Below the pieces are notes generated by a model, which saw nothing but the letters and a program-made list of their open reading frames with translations, did no database searches and was not told where the DNA came from. Position numbers and translations under genes: made by a program. Positions 54,234 to 63,317 of a stretch of 64,000 nucleotides of DNA are shown here, in pieces. Numbering within the stretch: the stretch's first letter is position 1; every line of letters begins with the position of its first letter. Source of the DNA: Streptomyces marincola (GTDB lineage Bacteria > Actinomycetota > Actinomycetes > Streptomycetales > Streptomycetaceae); contig NZ_CP084541.1 of the NCBI RefSeq assembly GCF_020410765.1, positions 4,111,001 through 4,175,000 of the forward strand. The letters run 5' to 3'.

Positions 54234-54935
54234 TCACCTCCCCACCGTGGCCGCGGGCAACGGCCGCGCGAGGCGTGCGGTGCGCAGGGTGCTCGTCAGG
54301 GGCGCCCACCGATCGGTGTCGCGCCGGTACCAGTCGGCGGTCGCGGCCAGACCCTCCTCGAAGTCGCGCTCAGGCCGGTAGCCGCGTTCGCCCGCGGCCT
54401 TGCTCCAGTCGATGGAGTACCGGATGTCATTCGCCGGCCGGTCCTGGACGTACTCCACCGAGTCCCAGGCCGCGCCGCAGATGGCGAGAATGCGCCCGGT
54501 GAGGCCGCGGCTGCTGAGGTCCGTGCCGCCGCCGAGGTGGTAGACCTCTCCCGGCGTCCCGTCGCGCAGGACCCTTTCGATCCCGGCGCAGTTGTCCTCG
54601 ACGTGCAGCCAGTTGCGGACGTGCTCGCCCCGGCCGTGCAGGGTGACCGTCCCGCCCGTCAGCAGCCGGGTGAGGAACAGCGGAACGATCTTCTCGGGGT
54701 GCTGGTACGGCCCGTAGTTGTTCGAGGACCGGGTCACGCAGACCGGCACCCCGTAGGTCCGGTGGTACGACAGCGCGATCAGGTCACTGGCCGCCTTCGA
54801 CGCGGCGTAGGGATCGGACGGCCGCAGCGGCGCCTCCTCCTCGCGGCGCCCTCGGGCATCGGGCCGTGGACCTCGTCGGTCGAGACGTGCACGAAGCGTT
54901 CGGCGCCCCCGGTCCCGACCAGGCGCGCCCTGCTG
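54234..54935 (-). pseudogene. Truncated and frameshifted dTDP-glucose 4,6-dehydratase
   Basis: The C-terminal part is in one frame (PSDPYAASKAASDLIALSYH, RSSNNYGPYQHPEKIVPLF, LHGRGEHVRNWLHVEDNCAG, NDIRYSIDWSKAAGERGY). VHVSTDEVHGPMPEGA, with the Thr-Asp-Glu active-site triad, is in another, the switch being near 54841-54855. The N-terminal NAD-binding third is missing: beyond about 54935 the sequence becomes an integrase fragment on the other strand. The enzyme makes 4-keto-6-deoxy sugars for deoxysugar antibiotics. The gene is dead here, and the neighbouring aminotransferase may have lost its pathway. Confidence 0.75.
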
Positions 54936-54959
54936 CACGCCGTGGGGAACACGGCAAAC

Positions 54960-55070
54960 GCGGTCGGCATCTCGTCGCCTTCTTCGGCTGCCTCTACTCC
55001 GCGGCGGCACGCCCGGCCGAGGTGGTGGCGCTGAAGCTGCCGCAGTGCACCCTTTCGCGCCGCGGCCGGG
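54960..55070 (+). pseudogene. Fragment of a tyrosine recombinase (phage-type integrase)
   Basis: On the + strand HLVAFFGCLYSAAARPAEVV and then ALKLPQCTL match the segment around the first catalytic Arg (ALRPAE...L pattern) of Streptomyces integrases. Nothing before or after is recognisable. It abuts the missing end of the dehydratase gene, so it marks a recombination junction. Its C-terminal counterparts may be the tails at 36536 and 63150. Confidence 0.55.
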
Positions 55071-55563
55071 GCCGCCGCTCCGGGGGACACGCGTGGGGGC
55101 AGACTCCGTATCGCCACCCTGAGCCCCCTCGCCCCCGCCCCGACCCGATCTTCCGGTTGGGGTGCTTCCGGCCAGGCGGTATCCCGAGGCAGACCGGCAC
55201 ATCTGTGAACGGGGCGTTGAGCGCGCGGCCGGGCCATCCGTTCGTCCGGCCGCGCGCCACCCGAGTCCGCGCCTTCAGCGGGTGGTTCGGCTCACGGTCC
55301 CGCTACGGGTGGCGTGGCGCCCGCGGTGGCGGGCGACCTGGAGCGGGTTGATGACGTGCAACGGGCTGACCCTGCTTCGAAGCACTTCAGCTGTCGCCGC
55401 GTCAGCCGTCACCGTGTCCCTCCTCTCCGGCCCGCCTCTTGACGGGCGGTCGGCCACTCTGCCGGAACGTCCGCGCGCGCGGGCGCCGGCCCGGGCCGGT
55501 GGGCGCCGCCGCCGGGGGTGAACGGACGGAAAAAACGGACAGAATTCCACACGCTCCGAGCTC
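55071..55563. other. Stretch without a gene before the sugar operon
   Basis: About 490 bases of GC-rich sequence with no frame showing a ribosome site or domain. It probably holds more decayed mobile-element DNA. Confidence 0.45.
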
Positions 55564-55592
55564 TTGACTGGGAACATCCCTGTACATACGCT
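55564..55592 (+). promoter_or_regulatory. Promoter of the sugar-utilisation operon
   Basis: TTGACT at 55564-55569, a 17-base spacer, then TACGCT at 55587-55592: a good housekeeping-sigma promoter, 49 bases upstream of the ribokinase-like ATG. TGTAC at 55581-55585 and GTACA at 55616-55620 form an inverted pair that could be a binding site for the HutC-type regulator encoded at the end of the operon. Confidence 0.6.
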
Positions 55593-55640
55593 CCCACATG
55601 TTCATGGTTGTCCACGTACAAAAAGAGCCGGTGTGCATCA

Positions 55641-56567
55641 ATGAAGATCGCAGTTGTCGGAAGCTACGGGGTCGGTCTGACCATGCGGGTGCCCAAGGCG
55701 CCCGCCGCGGGTGAGACCGTCTCGGACGGCGCCTTCGCCGAAGGCCCCGGTGGGAAGGGCTCCAACCAGGCCATCGGCGCCGCCCGCCTGGGCGCCGACG
55801 TCTCCTTCCTCACCGCCGTCGGCGACGACGCGTACGGCCACGCCGCCCGCGCCCTGTGGGAGCGGGAGGGCGTCGACGCCGGTCAGGTGGTGACGGGGCG
55901 GGGCGCGACCATGGTCGGCTTCATCCTGGTCGAGCCCTCGGGCGAGAACCGCATCGCGATCGCCCCCGGCGCCTTGGACGAGCTGACCGCCGACTCGGTG
56001 GCGGCGTTCCGCCCGGCGATCGCCGCGGCCGACGTGCTGGTCGTCTCCATGGAGATCCCGGCCGACGCGGTCAGCGCCGCCCTGCGGATCGGGCGCGAGG
56101 AGGGCACCAACACGCTCCTCAACCCGGCCCCGGCCCGCCCGCTGGCGGACGAGGACTGGCCGCTGATCGACGTGCTCACCCCGAACCAGACCGAGGCACC
56201 CGTGCTGCTCGGCCTCGCCGAAGGCCACGGCCTCGGCGACGCCGACCTGGTCGCCGCGCTGCGCGCCCGCACCGGCGGCTCCGTGGTGCTGACCCGCGGC
56301 GGCGCCGGCGCGCTGGTCGCCGACGCGGCCGACCAGGGCGGCGCCCCACAGGTGGTGCCCGCCCGCCGGGCCGCCCGGGTCGTCGACACCACCGGCGCCG
56401 GCGACTCCTTCACCGCCGCGCTGGCCACCGCCCTGGCCGGCGGCCAGCGGCTGACCACCGCGGTCGGCTTCGCCGCCGCGGCCGGCGCCCACACGGTCTC
56501 CGTGGCCGGTGTCATCCCCGCCCTCCCCACCCGGGAGCAGCTGAAGACCGAGATTGGAACCCCCTGA
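55641..56567 (+). CDS. rbsK: PfkB-family sugar kinase (ribokinase or deoxyribokinase)
   Basis: 308 residues from the ATG at 55641 (ribosome site weak). Family motifs: GSYGVGLTMRVPKAP near the start, GGKGSNQAIGAARLGA (about 37-52, sugar binding), NPAPARPL, LTPNQTEA, and DTTGAGDSFTAAL, which holds the catalytic Asp and anion hole. It phosphorylates the sugar taken up by the following importer. With a DeoC-like aldolase in the same operon, deoxyribose is a reasonable alternative to ribose. One-base overlap with the permease gene. Confidence 0.88.
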   Translation: MKIAVVGSYGVGLTMRVPKAPAAGETVSDGAFAEGPGGKGSNQAIGAARLGADVSFLTAVGDDAYGHAARALWEREGVDAGQVVTGRGATMVGFILVEPSGENRIAIAPGALDELTADSVAAFRPAIAAADVLVVSMEIPADAVSAALRIGREEGTNTLLNPAPARPLADEDWPLIDVLTPNQTEAPVLLGLAEGHGLGDADLVAALRARTGGSVVLTRGGAGALVADAADQGGAPQVVPARRAARVVDTTGAGDSFTAALATALAGGQRLTTAVGFAAAAGAHTVSVAGVIPALPTREQLKTEIGTP

Positions 56568-57565
56568 TGACCACGACCACCGCACCGGCGCGGGCGTCCT
56601 TCGACTTCCGCGCGCTCCTCCAGGCCCGCGAGTCCGGAGTCTTCGCGGCGCTGGTACTGCTCTTCGCCCTCGGCACCGTGCTGTCGCCCAGCTTCGCGTC
56701 CTCCGACAATCTGCTCTCGGTGGGCCAGCAGATAGCGCAGATCGGCATCATGGCGATCGGCGCGACCTTCGTCATCGTCAACGGCGAGATCGACCTCTCC
56801 GTCGGCTCGATCTACGCCCTGTCGGCGATCACCACCGGCATGATCATCTCCGAGGGCGGCGCCTGGCCACTGGCCATCCTCGCCGGCCTCGCGGTCGGCG
56901 CACTGGCCGGGCTGCTCAACGGCCTGGCCGTGGTCGGGCTCGGCGTCCCGTCGTTCATCGTCACGCTGGGCACGCTCAGCGTCTACCGCGGTGTCGCGCT
57001 GCTGATCTCCGACGGCGCGCCGATCTCGCTCAGCTCCAGCCAGGACGGCGTGGCCGACTTCAACCTGCTCGGGCAGGGCCGGCTGTTCGGCGTGGTGCCG
57101 ATGCAGTTCGTGTTCTTCGCGCTGATCGCGGCGGTCGGCATCCTGCTGCTGTCCCGCTCCCGTCTGGGCTTCAACACCTACGCGGTGGGCGGCAACCAGG
57201 AGGCGGCCCGCCTGGTCGGTATCAACGTCAAGCGGGTCAAGCTGACCGCGTTCGTGCTCTCCGGCTTCACCGCCGCGGTCGCCGGCGTGCTCGGCCTGTC
57301 GTTCCTCTCCTACGTGCAGGGCGTCACCGGCAGCGGCCTGGAGCTGACCGTCATCTCCGCCGTGATCATCGGCGGTGCGGCGCTCTTCGGCGGCTCCGGC
57401 ACGATGTGGGGCACCGTGATCGGCGTCGCCTTCATCGGTCTCCTGCAGAACATCCTCAACATCAAGGGCATCTCGTCCTTCTGGCAGACCATCGTCACCG
57501 GCCTGGTGATCATCGCCGCGGTGGCCGCCGACACCTGGCAGCGGAAGCGCAAGACCCGGGCGTGA
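56567..57565 (+). CDS. rbsC: Sugar ABC transporter permease (RbsC family)
   Basis: 332 residues, ATG at 56567 overlapping the kinase stop. Hydrophobic, about 8-10 spans, with NGEIDLSVGSIYALSA (about 66-81), the canonical RbsC motif, and GGNQEAARLVGINVKRVK near 205. It ends with a basic tail. It forms the channel with the ATPase at 58656. The order kinase, permease, binding protein, ATPase, pyranase, aldolase, regulator differs from the rbsDACBK order of enteric bacteria, and gene order varies among actinomycetes. Confidence 0.92.
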   Translation: MTTTTAPARASFDFRALLQARESGVFAALVLLFALGTVLSPSFASSDNLLSVGQQIAQIGIMAIGATFVIVNGEIDLSVGSIYALSAITTGMIISEGGAWPLAILAGLAVGALAGLLNGLAVVGLGVPSFIVTLGTLSVYRGVALLISDGAPISLSSSQDGVADFNLLGQGRLFGVVPMQFVFFALIAAVGILLLSRSRLGFNTYAVGGNQEAARLVGINVKRVKLTAFVLSGFTAAVAGVLGLSFLSYVQGVTGSGLELTVISAVIIGGAALFGGSGTMWGTVIGVAFIGLLQNILNIKGISSFWQTIVTGLVIIAAVAADTWQRKRKTRA

Positions 57566-57627
57566 CCGCCCCCTCCCCGCCCCGCGCAGCCCACCGCCCC
57601 GTGCCCGGACACGACAAAGGAGTTCCG

Positions 57628-58656
57628 ATGTCCCCTCGCACCACCGCCCGCCGCATCCTGGCAGCCGGCGCCCTCGCCGCCACCGCGCTGACCGCCAGCG
57701 GGTGCGGCATGATCACCGCAGAGAACGGCGGGTCCACCTCCTCGGACGGCGGGTTCCAGCTCGCCGACCACATCCAGGACCGCATCGACGACGGCCAGCC
57801 GATGCGCATCAAACTCAGCTACCACGACCCGTCGCTCGCCTTCGCCGCGCCGATCAGCGCCGGCATGGAGCGGGCCGCCGACGAGTTCGGCGCGGACGTC
57901 CAGTTGATCGGGCCCACCGGCGGTGACGCCGCCCAGCAGGTCTCGGAGCTTCAGACCCTCATCCAGCAGAAGTCGGTGGACGGCCTCGCGGTCTCCTCCT
58001 CCTCCAGCGACGCCCTCAAGCCGGTGATCGCGCAGGCGTACAACGCCGGCATCCCGATCGTCTCGTTCAACACCGACAACCCGGACTCCCAGCAGATGGG
58101 CTTCGTCGGCCAGGACCTGCGGAGCTCCGGCGCCGCGGAGGCCGAGGAACTGCTGAACGTACTCGGCGAGGACGCCACCGGCAAGGTCGTCGTCTTCTCC
58201 GTGGACACCGGCGCCGGCTGGTCCCACGACCGCTTCGGCGGCTTCGAGGAGGCGCTCGCCGACTCCGGCCTTGAGGTGGTCGGCCCGGTCAACGTCGGCA
58301 ACGAGCCCAACGCCGCCTACAACACCGTCGAGTCCACCATGTCCGGCCAGTCCGGAGTGGCCGCCATAGCCGGCCTGGACTGCTGCTCCACCACCGCCGC
58401 CGCGCAGTGGGTCCAGCAGTCAGGCAACGCCGACGAGATCGCCGTGGTCGGCTTCGACCTGCTGCCGGCGACCGCCGAGTACATCGAACGCGGCGTCGTC
58501 GACTTCACCATCAGCCAGAACCCCGCAGAGCAGGGCTACCAGGCGGTGAAGGTGCTGCACGACTTCCTCGTGGACGGCGCCGAGATCGGCGGCGTCGACA
58601 CCGGCTCCCAGTTCATCACCGAGGAGAACCTCGCCGACGCCACGGTGGAGGGCTGA
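57628..58656 (+). CDS. rbsB: Sugar-binding lipoprotein of the ribose-type importer
   Basis: 342 residues. AAAGGAG lies before the ATG at 57628. Lipoprotein signal with lipobox TASGC (Cys26). The mature part has the PBP type 1 fold pattern: LSYHDPSLAFAAPISAGMER, GPTGGDAAQQVSELQTLI, VDGLAVSSSSSDAL, GIPIVSFNTDNP and VVGFDLLPATAEYI. It binds the sugar outside the membrane. It overlaps the ATPase gene by one base (TGATG). Not closely similar to the binding protein at 835, so the ligands probably differ. Confidence 0.9.
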   Translation: MSPRTTARRILAAGALAATALTASGCGMITAENGGSTSSDGGFQLADHIQDRIDDGQPMRIKLSYHDPSLAFAAPISAGMERAADEFGADVQLIGPTGGDAAQQVSELQTLIQQKSVDGLAVSSSSSDALKPVIAQAYNAGIPIVSFNTDNPDSQQMGFVGQDLRSSGAAEAEELLNVLGEDATGKVVVFSVDTGAGWSHDRFGGFEEALADSGLEVVGPVNVGNEPNAAYNTVESTMSGQSGVAAIAGLDCCSTTAAAQWVQQSGNADEIAVVGFDLLPATAEYIERGVVDFTISQNPAEQGYQAVKVLHDFLVDGAEIGGVDTGSQFITEENLADATVEG

Positions 58657-60230
58657 TGGCCACCCGCACCGCACCGACCGGGCGGCCCACCGCGGCCGGG
58701 GACGGCACACCCGCCGTCAGCGTCCGGGGGCTGAGCCGCAACTTCGGCCCGGTCCGCGCCCTGACCGACGTCGGGTTCGACGTCCCCACCGGCGAGATCA
58801 CCGCGCTGCTCGGCGAGAACGGCGCCGGCAAGTCCACCCTGCTGAAGATCCTCGCCGGCCTCCAGCCGCCCAGCTCCGGCACCGTCACGGTGTTCGGCGA
58901 AGAGGTCACCACCTTCGACCCGAGCACCGTGCTCAGCCGGCACGGCGTGGCGATCGTCCCGCAGGAGCTGTCGCTGCTGCCGGACCGCAGCGTCGCCGAG
59001 AACGTGCTGGCCGGCGTCGAGCCCGGGCACCGCTGGTTCCCCTCCCGCCGGCAGATGCGGGACCGCACCGCGGAACTCCTCGGCGAGCTGGAGCTGGACC
59101 TGGACCCCAACGCCACCGCCCGGTCCATCGACCTGGCCACCCAGCAGCTGGTCGTGGTGGCCCGCTCCATCGCCCGCGGCTGCCGGGTGCTGATCCTGGA
59201 CGAGCCGACCGCGATGCTCACCCCCGCCGAGGCCGAGCGGCTGTTCGCGCTGATGGCGCGGCTGAAGGCGGCCGGCACCACGATGCTCTACGTGTCGCAC
59301 CGGATGCCGGAGATCTTCCGGCTCACCGACCAGATCGAGGTGCTGCGGGACGGCAGCCACGTCGCCTCCTGGCGGACCGCCGAGACCACGCCCGACCGGG
59401 CCGTCGCCGCCATGGTCGGCCGGGAACTCGGCCAGTTCGAGGAGCGGGAGCGACGCGGCCGGCCCGACCGGCGGCCCGCCTTGGCGGTCACCGGGCTCAG
59501 CGGCCGCCGGCACTCCGACATCACCCTCGACGTGCGCCCGGGCGAGATCCTCGGCGTCGCCGGGCTGCCCGACTCCGGCCGGGTGGAGCTGCTGCACAAC
59601 ATCTTCGGCGGCGACAAGGGCACCGGCGGCACCGTCGAGGTGCTCGGCACCGACTACCCGCGGCGCGACCCGATCAGCAGCGTCGAGCGGAAGCTCGCCT
59701 TCGTGCCCGGCGAGCGGCGCGCGCAGGGTCTGCTCACCACGATGAGCGTGGGCGAGAACATCGGCGTGCTGACCACCGGCACGCTCAGCCGGTTCGGCTT
59801 CGTGCGGCGCCGCGCGTTCGACCGGGACGCCGGCGAGCGGGCCACCCGGATGCGGGTGAAGACCGCCAGCCTGAACCAGCCGATCACCAACCTGTCCGGC
59901 GGCAACCAGCAGAAGGCCGTGCTGGCCCGCTGGCTGGCCATCGACCCGGGCGTGCTCATCCTCGACGAGCCCACCCGCGGTGTCGACGTCGGCGCCAAGG
60001 CGGAGATCTACGAGCAGTTGTTCGCGCTGGCCGAACAGGGCCTGGCGATCCTGTGCTCCTCCTCCGACCTGCCGGAGCTGCTCACGCTCACCGACCGGAT
60101 CGCCGTGCTCAGCCAGGGCCGGCTGGCCGACGTGGTGGACACCGCCACCGCGACGGAGGAGTCGATCATGGCGCTCGCCACCGGCATGACGACGGCCGAC
60201 GGCGACCCGCCGGCGGAGTCGGCCGCCTGA
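58656..60230 (+). CDS. rbsA: Sugar ABC transporter ATPase, tandem domains (RbsA family)
   Basis: 524 residues, ATG at 58656. The first domain has Walker A LGENGAGKSTLLKI, IVPQELSL (Q-loop) and VLILDEPTAML. The second has a degenerate Walker A (GLPDSGRVEL) and the signature LSGGNQQKAVLAR with VLILDEPTRGVDVG. It powers the importer. It ends 48 bases before rbsD. The two tandem-ATPase genes in this window (also 1857) share the architecture and belong to independent operons. Confidence 0.92.
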   Translation: MATRTAPTGRPTAAGDGTPAVSVRGLSRNFGPVRALTDVGFDVPTGEITALLGENGAGKSTLLKILAGLQPPSSGTVTVFGEEVTTFDPSTVLSRHGVAIVPQELSLLPDRSVAENVLAGVEPGHRWFPSRRQMRDRTAELLGELELDLDPNATARSIDLATQQLVVVARSIARGCRVLILDEPTAMLTPAEAERLFALMARLKAAGTTMLYVSHRMPEIFRLTDQIEVLRDGSHVASWRTAETTPDRAVAAMVGRELGQFEERERRGRPDRRPALAVTGLSGRRHSDITLDVRPGEILGVAGLPDSGRVELLHNIFGGDKGTGGTVEVLGTDYPRRDPISSVERKLAFVPGERRAQGLLTTMSVGENIGVLTTGTLSRFGFVRRRAFDRDAGERATRMRVKTASLNQPITNLSGGNQQKAVLARWLAIDPGVLILDEPTRGVDVGAKAEIYEQLFALAEQGLAILCSSSDLPELLTLTDRIAVLSQGRLADVVDTATATEESIMALATGMTTADGDPPAESAA

Positions 60231-60278
60231 CCGGCCCACCCACCAGACCCAACCCCCACCCATGGAAGGACCGCGACG

Positions 60279-60734
60279 ATGAAGCGCACGGGAATCCTCA
60301 ACGACCGCCTCAACGGCGCCCTCGCCACCCTCGGCCACACCGACCTGATCATGGTCGTCGACGCCGGTTTCCCCATCCCCCGCGACGCCCACCGCGTCGA
60401 CCTCGCCCTCGCCGAGAACCTGCCGGACCTGCGCACCGTGCTCGGCCTCATCGCCGACGAGCTGGTCGTGGAGGGCGTGGTCCGCGCCGACGACGTGCCC
60501 AGCAACAACCCGCGGCTCGACGAGTGGCTCAAGGAGCGGTTCGCCGACGCCGAGTTCACCACCCGCACGCACGCCGAGATGCTCGGCGGGACCGCCCGGC
60601 AGGCCAAGGTCATCGTGCGCACCGGCGCGTTCGAGCCCTGGGGCAACATCGGCCTGTTCTGCGGCGTCGACGTGCCGAAGTGGTTCGGCGGCGACGGCGT
60701 CATCGCGCCCGACTACTACGCCGACAAGCTCTGA
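60279..60734 (+). CDS. rbsD: D-ribose pyranase (RbsD/FucU family)
   Basis: 151 residues. The ATG at 60279 has AAGGA upstream. MKRTGILNDRLNGALATLGHTDLIMVVDAG (read in parts) contains the His and Asp pair typical of the family, and FEPWGNIGLFCGVDVPKW is the conserved C-terminal segment. The enzyme interconverts pyranose and furanose forms so that the kinase gets its furanose substrate. About 15 residues longer than the E. coli protein. Confidence 0.92.
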   Translation: MKRTGILNDRLNGALATLGHTDLIMVVDAGFPIPRDAHRVDLALAENLPDLRTVLGLIADELVVEGVVRADDVPSNNPRLDEWLKERFADAEFTTRTHAEMLGGTARQAKVIVRTGAFEPWGNIGLFCGVDVPKWFGGDGVIAPDYYADKL

Positions 60735-60808
60735 CCGCCGGCCCCACCCCGGGCCACCCCTCGCACGCACCGCACAACAGCACGCACCGTACAGAGAGAC
60801 GACCTGAC

Positions 60809-61513
60809 GTGACGGAAACCCTCACCACCACGGATCTCCAGCCCGCCGAGCTGGCCCCCTACATCCAGCACACCCGGATCGACGCCGACGCCACCCGCGA
60901 CGACATGGTCGCCCACGCCCGGGAGGCCGTCACCCACGGCTTCAACGCCGCCATGGTGTCCGCCTCCTGGGTGCCCCTGGTCGCCGCCGAGCTGCGGGGC
61001 ACCGGCATCGAGGTCGCCTCCGCCCTCGACTTCCCCACCGTCGGGGTGATGACCAGCGCCGGCAAGGCGGCCGAGGCGGCGGAGATCGCCCGGCTCGGCG
61101 CCACCCAGCTCGACATCGGCGTGCAGGTCGGCTGGCTCAAGAGCGGCCGGTACGACGACTTCCGAGAGGACATCGCGGGCGTCGTCCGGGCCAGCGGCCT
61201 GCCGGTCAAGGTCATGCTCGAACTGCCCCTGCTCACGGAAGCGGAGAAGCAGGCCGCGGTCGAACTCGCCATGGAGGCCGGCGCGAAGTACCTGAAGAAC
61301 GCCAGCAGCGGGCAGATCGAGACGGCGAACCCGGAGAGCATTCGATACCTTGTCGAGCGGGCCCGTGACGGAGTCCTCGTCAAGGCGTCCGGTTCGATCA
61401 AGACCTACCGGCAGGCGCTCGACCTGCTCCGCGCGGGCGCGGTCCTGCTGGGCACCAGTGCCGGGATCTCGATCGTCACCGACACCGGCGACGAGAGCAC
61501 CACGAGCTACTGA
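60809..61513 (+). CDS. deoC: Deoxyribose-phosphate aldolase (DeoC-like)
   Basis: 234 residues from the GTG at 60809. DERA features: YIQHTRIDADATRDDM (compare IDHT...L-T), TQLDIGVQVGWLKSG with the active-site Asp, VKVMLELPLLTEAEK, GAKYLKNASSGQ with the Schiff-base Lys, and GVLVKASGSIKT with the second Lys. It splits 2-deoxyribose 5-phosphate into glyceraldehyde 3-phosphate and acetaldehyde; homologues can act on other sugar phosphates. Its place next to a ribokinase-type kinase and a pyranase supports a deoxypentose pathway. No thymidine phosphorylase or cytidine deaminase gene lies nearby, so this is not the usual deo operon. Confidence 0.85.
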   Translation: MTETLTTTDLQPAELAPYIQHTRIDADATRDDMVAHAREAVTHGFNAAMVSASWVPLVAAELRGTGIEVASALDFPTVGVMTSAGKAAEAAEIARLGATQLDIGVQVGWLKSGRYDDFREDIAGVVRASGLPVKVMLELPLLTEAEKQAAVELAMEAGAKYLKNASSGQIETANPESIRYLVERARDGVLVKASGSIKTYRQALDLLRAGAVLLGTSAGISIVTDTGDESTTSY

Positions 61514-61630
61514 CCGCCCGTCCCGTGGTCCCGGCCGGCACACCCGGCCGGGACCGCGGGCGTCGTGCGCGCGGGTCGGTGAGGGCCCGCACGCACGCTG
61601 ACACGCAGGGATACGGAGAGAAGAGCGACC

Positions 61631-62395
61631 GTGAGCGCCACGCCGAACGAGGCGGACCGCCCGGACATCAAACGGGATGTCCCCATGGCGATCCACGCCC
61701 AGATCTCGGAACACATCAGGTCGCGCATCGCCATGGGCGAGTGGCCCGCGCACTACCGGCTCAAGAGCGAACCGGAACTCGCTCAGGAACTGGGCGTCAG
61801 CCGCGGCACGGTGCGCCGCGCCCTGGCGACGCTGATCGAGGAGGGGCTGCTGCGGCAGGTGCGCGGCCGCGGCACGTTCGTCACCTCCACCACCATCGAG
61901 CCCGCCATCGCGCAGAAACTCACCACACTCTCCGAGGACTTCGCCCACCAGGGCGTCGTCACCAGCACCGACGTGCTGCGCTGCTCGCTCATCGAGCCGC
62001 CCCGGCCGGTCGCCGCGCTGCTCGACATAGTGCCGGGCGCCACCGTGCTGGAGCTGGTGCGGCTGCGCCGCACCGACGAGGGTCCGGTCGCGCTGCTCTA
62101 CAACTACGTGCGCACCGACGTCACCCCCGGAATCGAACGCGTCGACTTCACCGGCGCCAGCCTCTTCGGCGTGCTGGAGGGCACCTACGGCCTGAAGATC
62201 GCCACCGCGCGCCGCACCTTCAGCGCGGAACCGGCCGCCAGGGACGTGGCCGACGCCCTGGAACTGACGCCGGGCGCGCCGGTGCAGTACCTCCAGCAGG
62301 TCACCTACCTGGCCGACGACCGGCCCGTCGAGTACTCCGACGTCTGGATCCACAGCGGCCGCCTGCACGTCACCTCGCTCCTCTCCCGCCGCTGA
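61631..62395 (+). CDS. GntR-family transcriptional regulator, HutC subfamily
   Basis: 254 residues from the GTG at 61631 (GAGAGAAG upstream). The winged HTH lies near residues 18-85: HAQISEHIRSRIAMGEWP, LAQELGVSRGTVRRALATL, GLLRQVRGRGTFV. After it a UTRA effector domain (about 95-250) has FAHQGVVTSTDV, TVLELVRLRRTDEGPVALL and RPVEYSDVWI. Regulators of this class bind a phosphorylated sugar and release the promoter. It is the last gene of the sugar operon and probably represses it by binding at the promoter near 55564-55620. Confidence 0.9.
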   Translation: MSATPNEADRPDIKRDVPMAIHAQISEHIRSRIAMGEWPAHYRLKSEPELAQELGVSRGTVRRALATLIEEGLLRQVRGRGTFVTSTTIEPAIAQKLTTLSEDFAHQGVVTSTDVLRCSLIEPPRPVAALLDIVPGATVLELVRLRRTDEGPVALLYNYVRTDVTPGIERVDFTGASLFGVLEGTYGLKIATARRTFSAEPAARDVADALELTPGAPVQYLQQVTYLADDRPVEYSDVWIHSGRLHVTSLLSRR

Positions 62396-62787
62396 TTCCC
62401 GCTGCGCGGGGCGCCTCCGGCGAGAGGAGCGCGGCGCGCGCCGCCGCGCACCTGCCGGCCATCCGCACCGCCGAGTCCGCCGCACGTTCCCGACACGCCG
62501 AACACAGAACGCGCGCATGAACCGGTTGTCCGGAAGATCCCGCAGCGACTCCACCCTGGCCCGGTGCGCCGCGCGCGCTGCGGCTATCGCGGAGCGCTCC
62601 CTGGACTGCTCACGGCTCCGGCTCTGCTTCCCCCGACTCGCCTTCCCCACCACACCCCCAGCAACTTCCCCATCACACTGACGCAGCCCCATCCGACCGC
62701 CCAGACGCGGCTGTCGCCCGAAGGCCACCGGAGATCGTCCGGAACGGCACGGCTGATCCGTTGAGGCCCGTGGCGTTGCCGCAACGG
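62396..62787. other. Stretch after the regulator with only a gene remnant
   Basis: 392 bases; apart from the basic-protein remnant at 62525-62650 nothing recognisable was seen. No clear terminator hairpin follows the regulator stop. Confidence 0.45.
62525..62650 (-). pseudogene. Remnant of a small basic protein gene
   Basis: From a GTG at 62650 the minus strand reads GKASRGKQSRSREQSRERSA and then IAAARAAHRARVESLRD, a start typical of basic actinomycete proteins. After about 40 residues the frame becomes low-complexity and stays open without a believable end through the regulator and aldolase genes. Probably a truncated leftover cut off when neighbouring DNA rearranged. Confidence 0.35.
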
Positions 62788-63145
62788 CTACTGCACCAGC
62801 GCGGCGAGGGCCTGGTCGGCCATCCGCACACCCATCGTGGCCGCGATGGTGGTGCCGGCCTCCAGGAGCTTGTCCTTGAGCTGGGTGGCGAACTGGCGCA
62901 GGCGACCCGGCTCGGGGCTCTCGGAGGTCGCCTCGGCATGGAGGTCCTGGGCGACGCGCTCCAGCTCCAGGCGGTCCGTCTGCGACACGTCCAGGGTGGT
63001 GCTGACCTGGCCGATGTACCCGGCGAGCTGGGCGAACAGTGTCGGGTCGGCGCGGCGACCACCACCGCGTCGATGCCGCGGCGGGCCACGAGGCAGTCAA
63101 GGGTCTGGCGCACGGCGTCCGGAAGCGTCTGCTCCTCGGCGGGGA
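62788..63145 (-). pseudogene. Frameshifted helical protein gene
   Basis: Minus strand. The 3' part (62788-63040) reads LFAQLAGYIGQVSTTLDVSQ, then LELERVAQDLHAEATSES and RLRQFATQLKDKLLEAGTTI, ending at 62788. The 5' part in another frame reads EEQTLPDAVRQTLDCLVARR and GIDAVVVAAP up to about 63140. The switch near 63050 indicates a lost base. Beyond 63145 the homology ends and a + strand integrase tail begins, so the 5' end is gone too. Function unknown; the protein is helical and acidic. Confidence 0.5.
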
Positions 63146-63149
63146 AGGG

Positions 63150-63317
63150 CTGTCGGCGTGGCTCGGCGGCGGCGTCGATCCGCAGACGGTCGCCAAGCGC
63201 GCCGGGCACAGCGTTGCGGTGCTGCTGCGGGTGTACGCGAAGTTCGTCAACAACAGTGACGACGCGGCCAACGCCAGGATCGCGGCACGCCTCGGGGAGC
63301 CGCGCCGCGGCCTCTAG
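63150..63317 (+). pseudogene. Integrase C-terminal remnant (integrase-tail repeat, copy B)
   Basis: Reads LSAWLGGGVDPQTVAKRAGH and then SVAVLLRVYAKFVNNSDDAA, ending ARIAARLGEPRRGL and TAG. AGHSVAVLLRVYAKF contains the H-x(n)-Y end of a tyrosine recombinase active site, so this is the last quarter of an integrase. The remainder is missing: the sequence to its left belongs to a different decayed gene. It lies about 160 bases from tRNA-Tyr, the usual place for the integrase of an element inserted there, and shares its last 60 bases with copy A at 36.6 kb. Confidence 0.75.

Noticed and set aside
60716..63271. An 851-residue minus-strand frame across the regulator and aldolase genes
   Set aside because: Antisense shadow; only a short basic stretch near 62525-62650 looks protein-like and is reported as a remnant.
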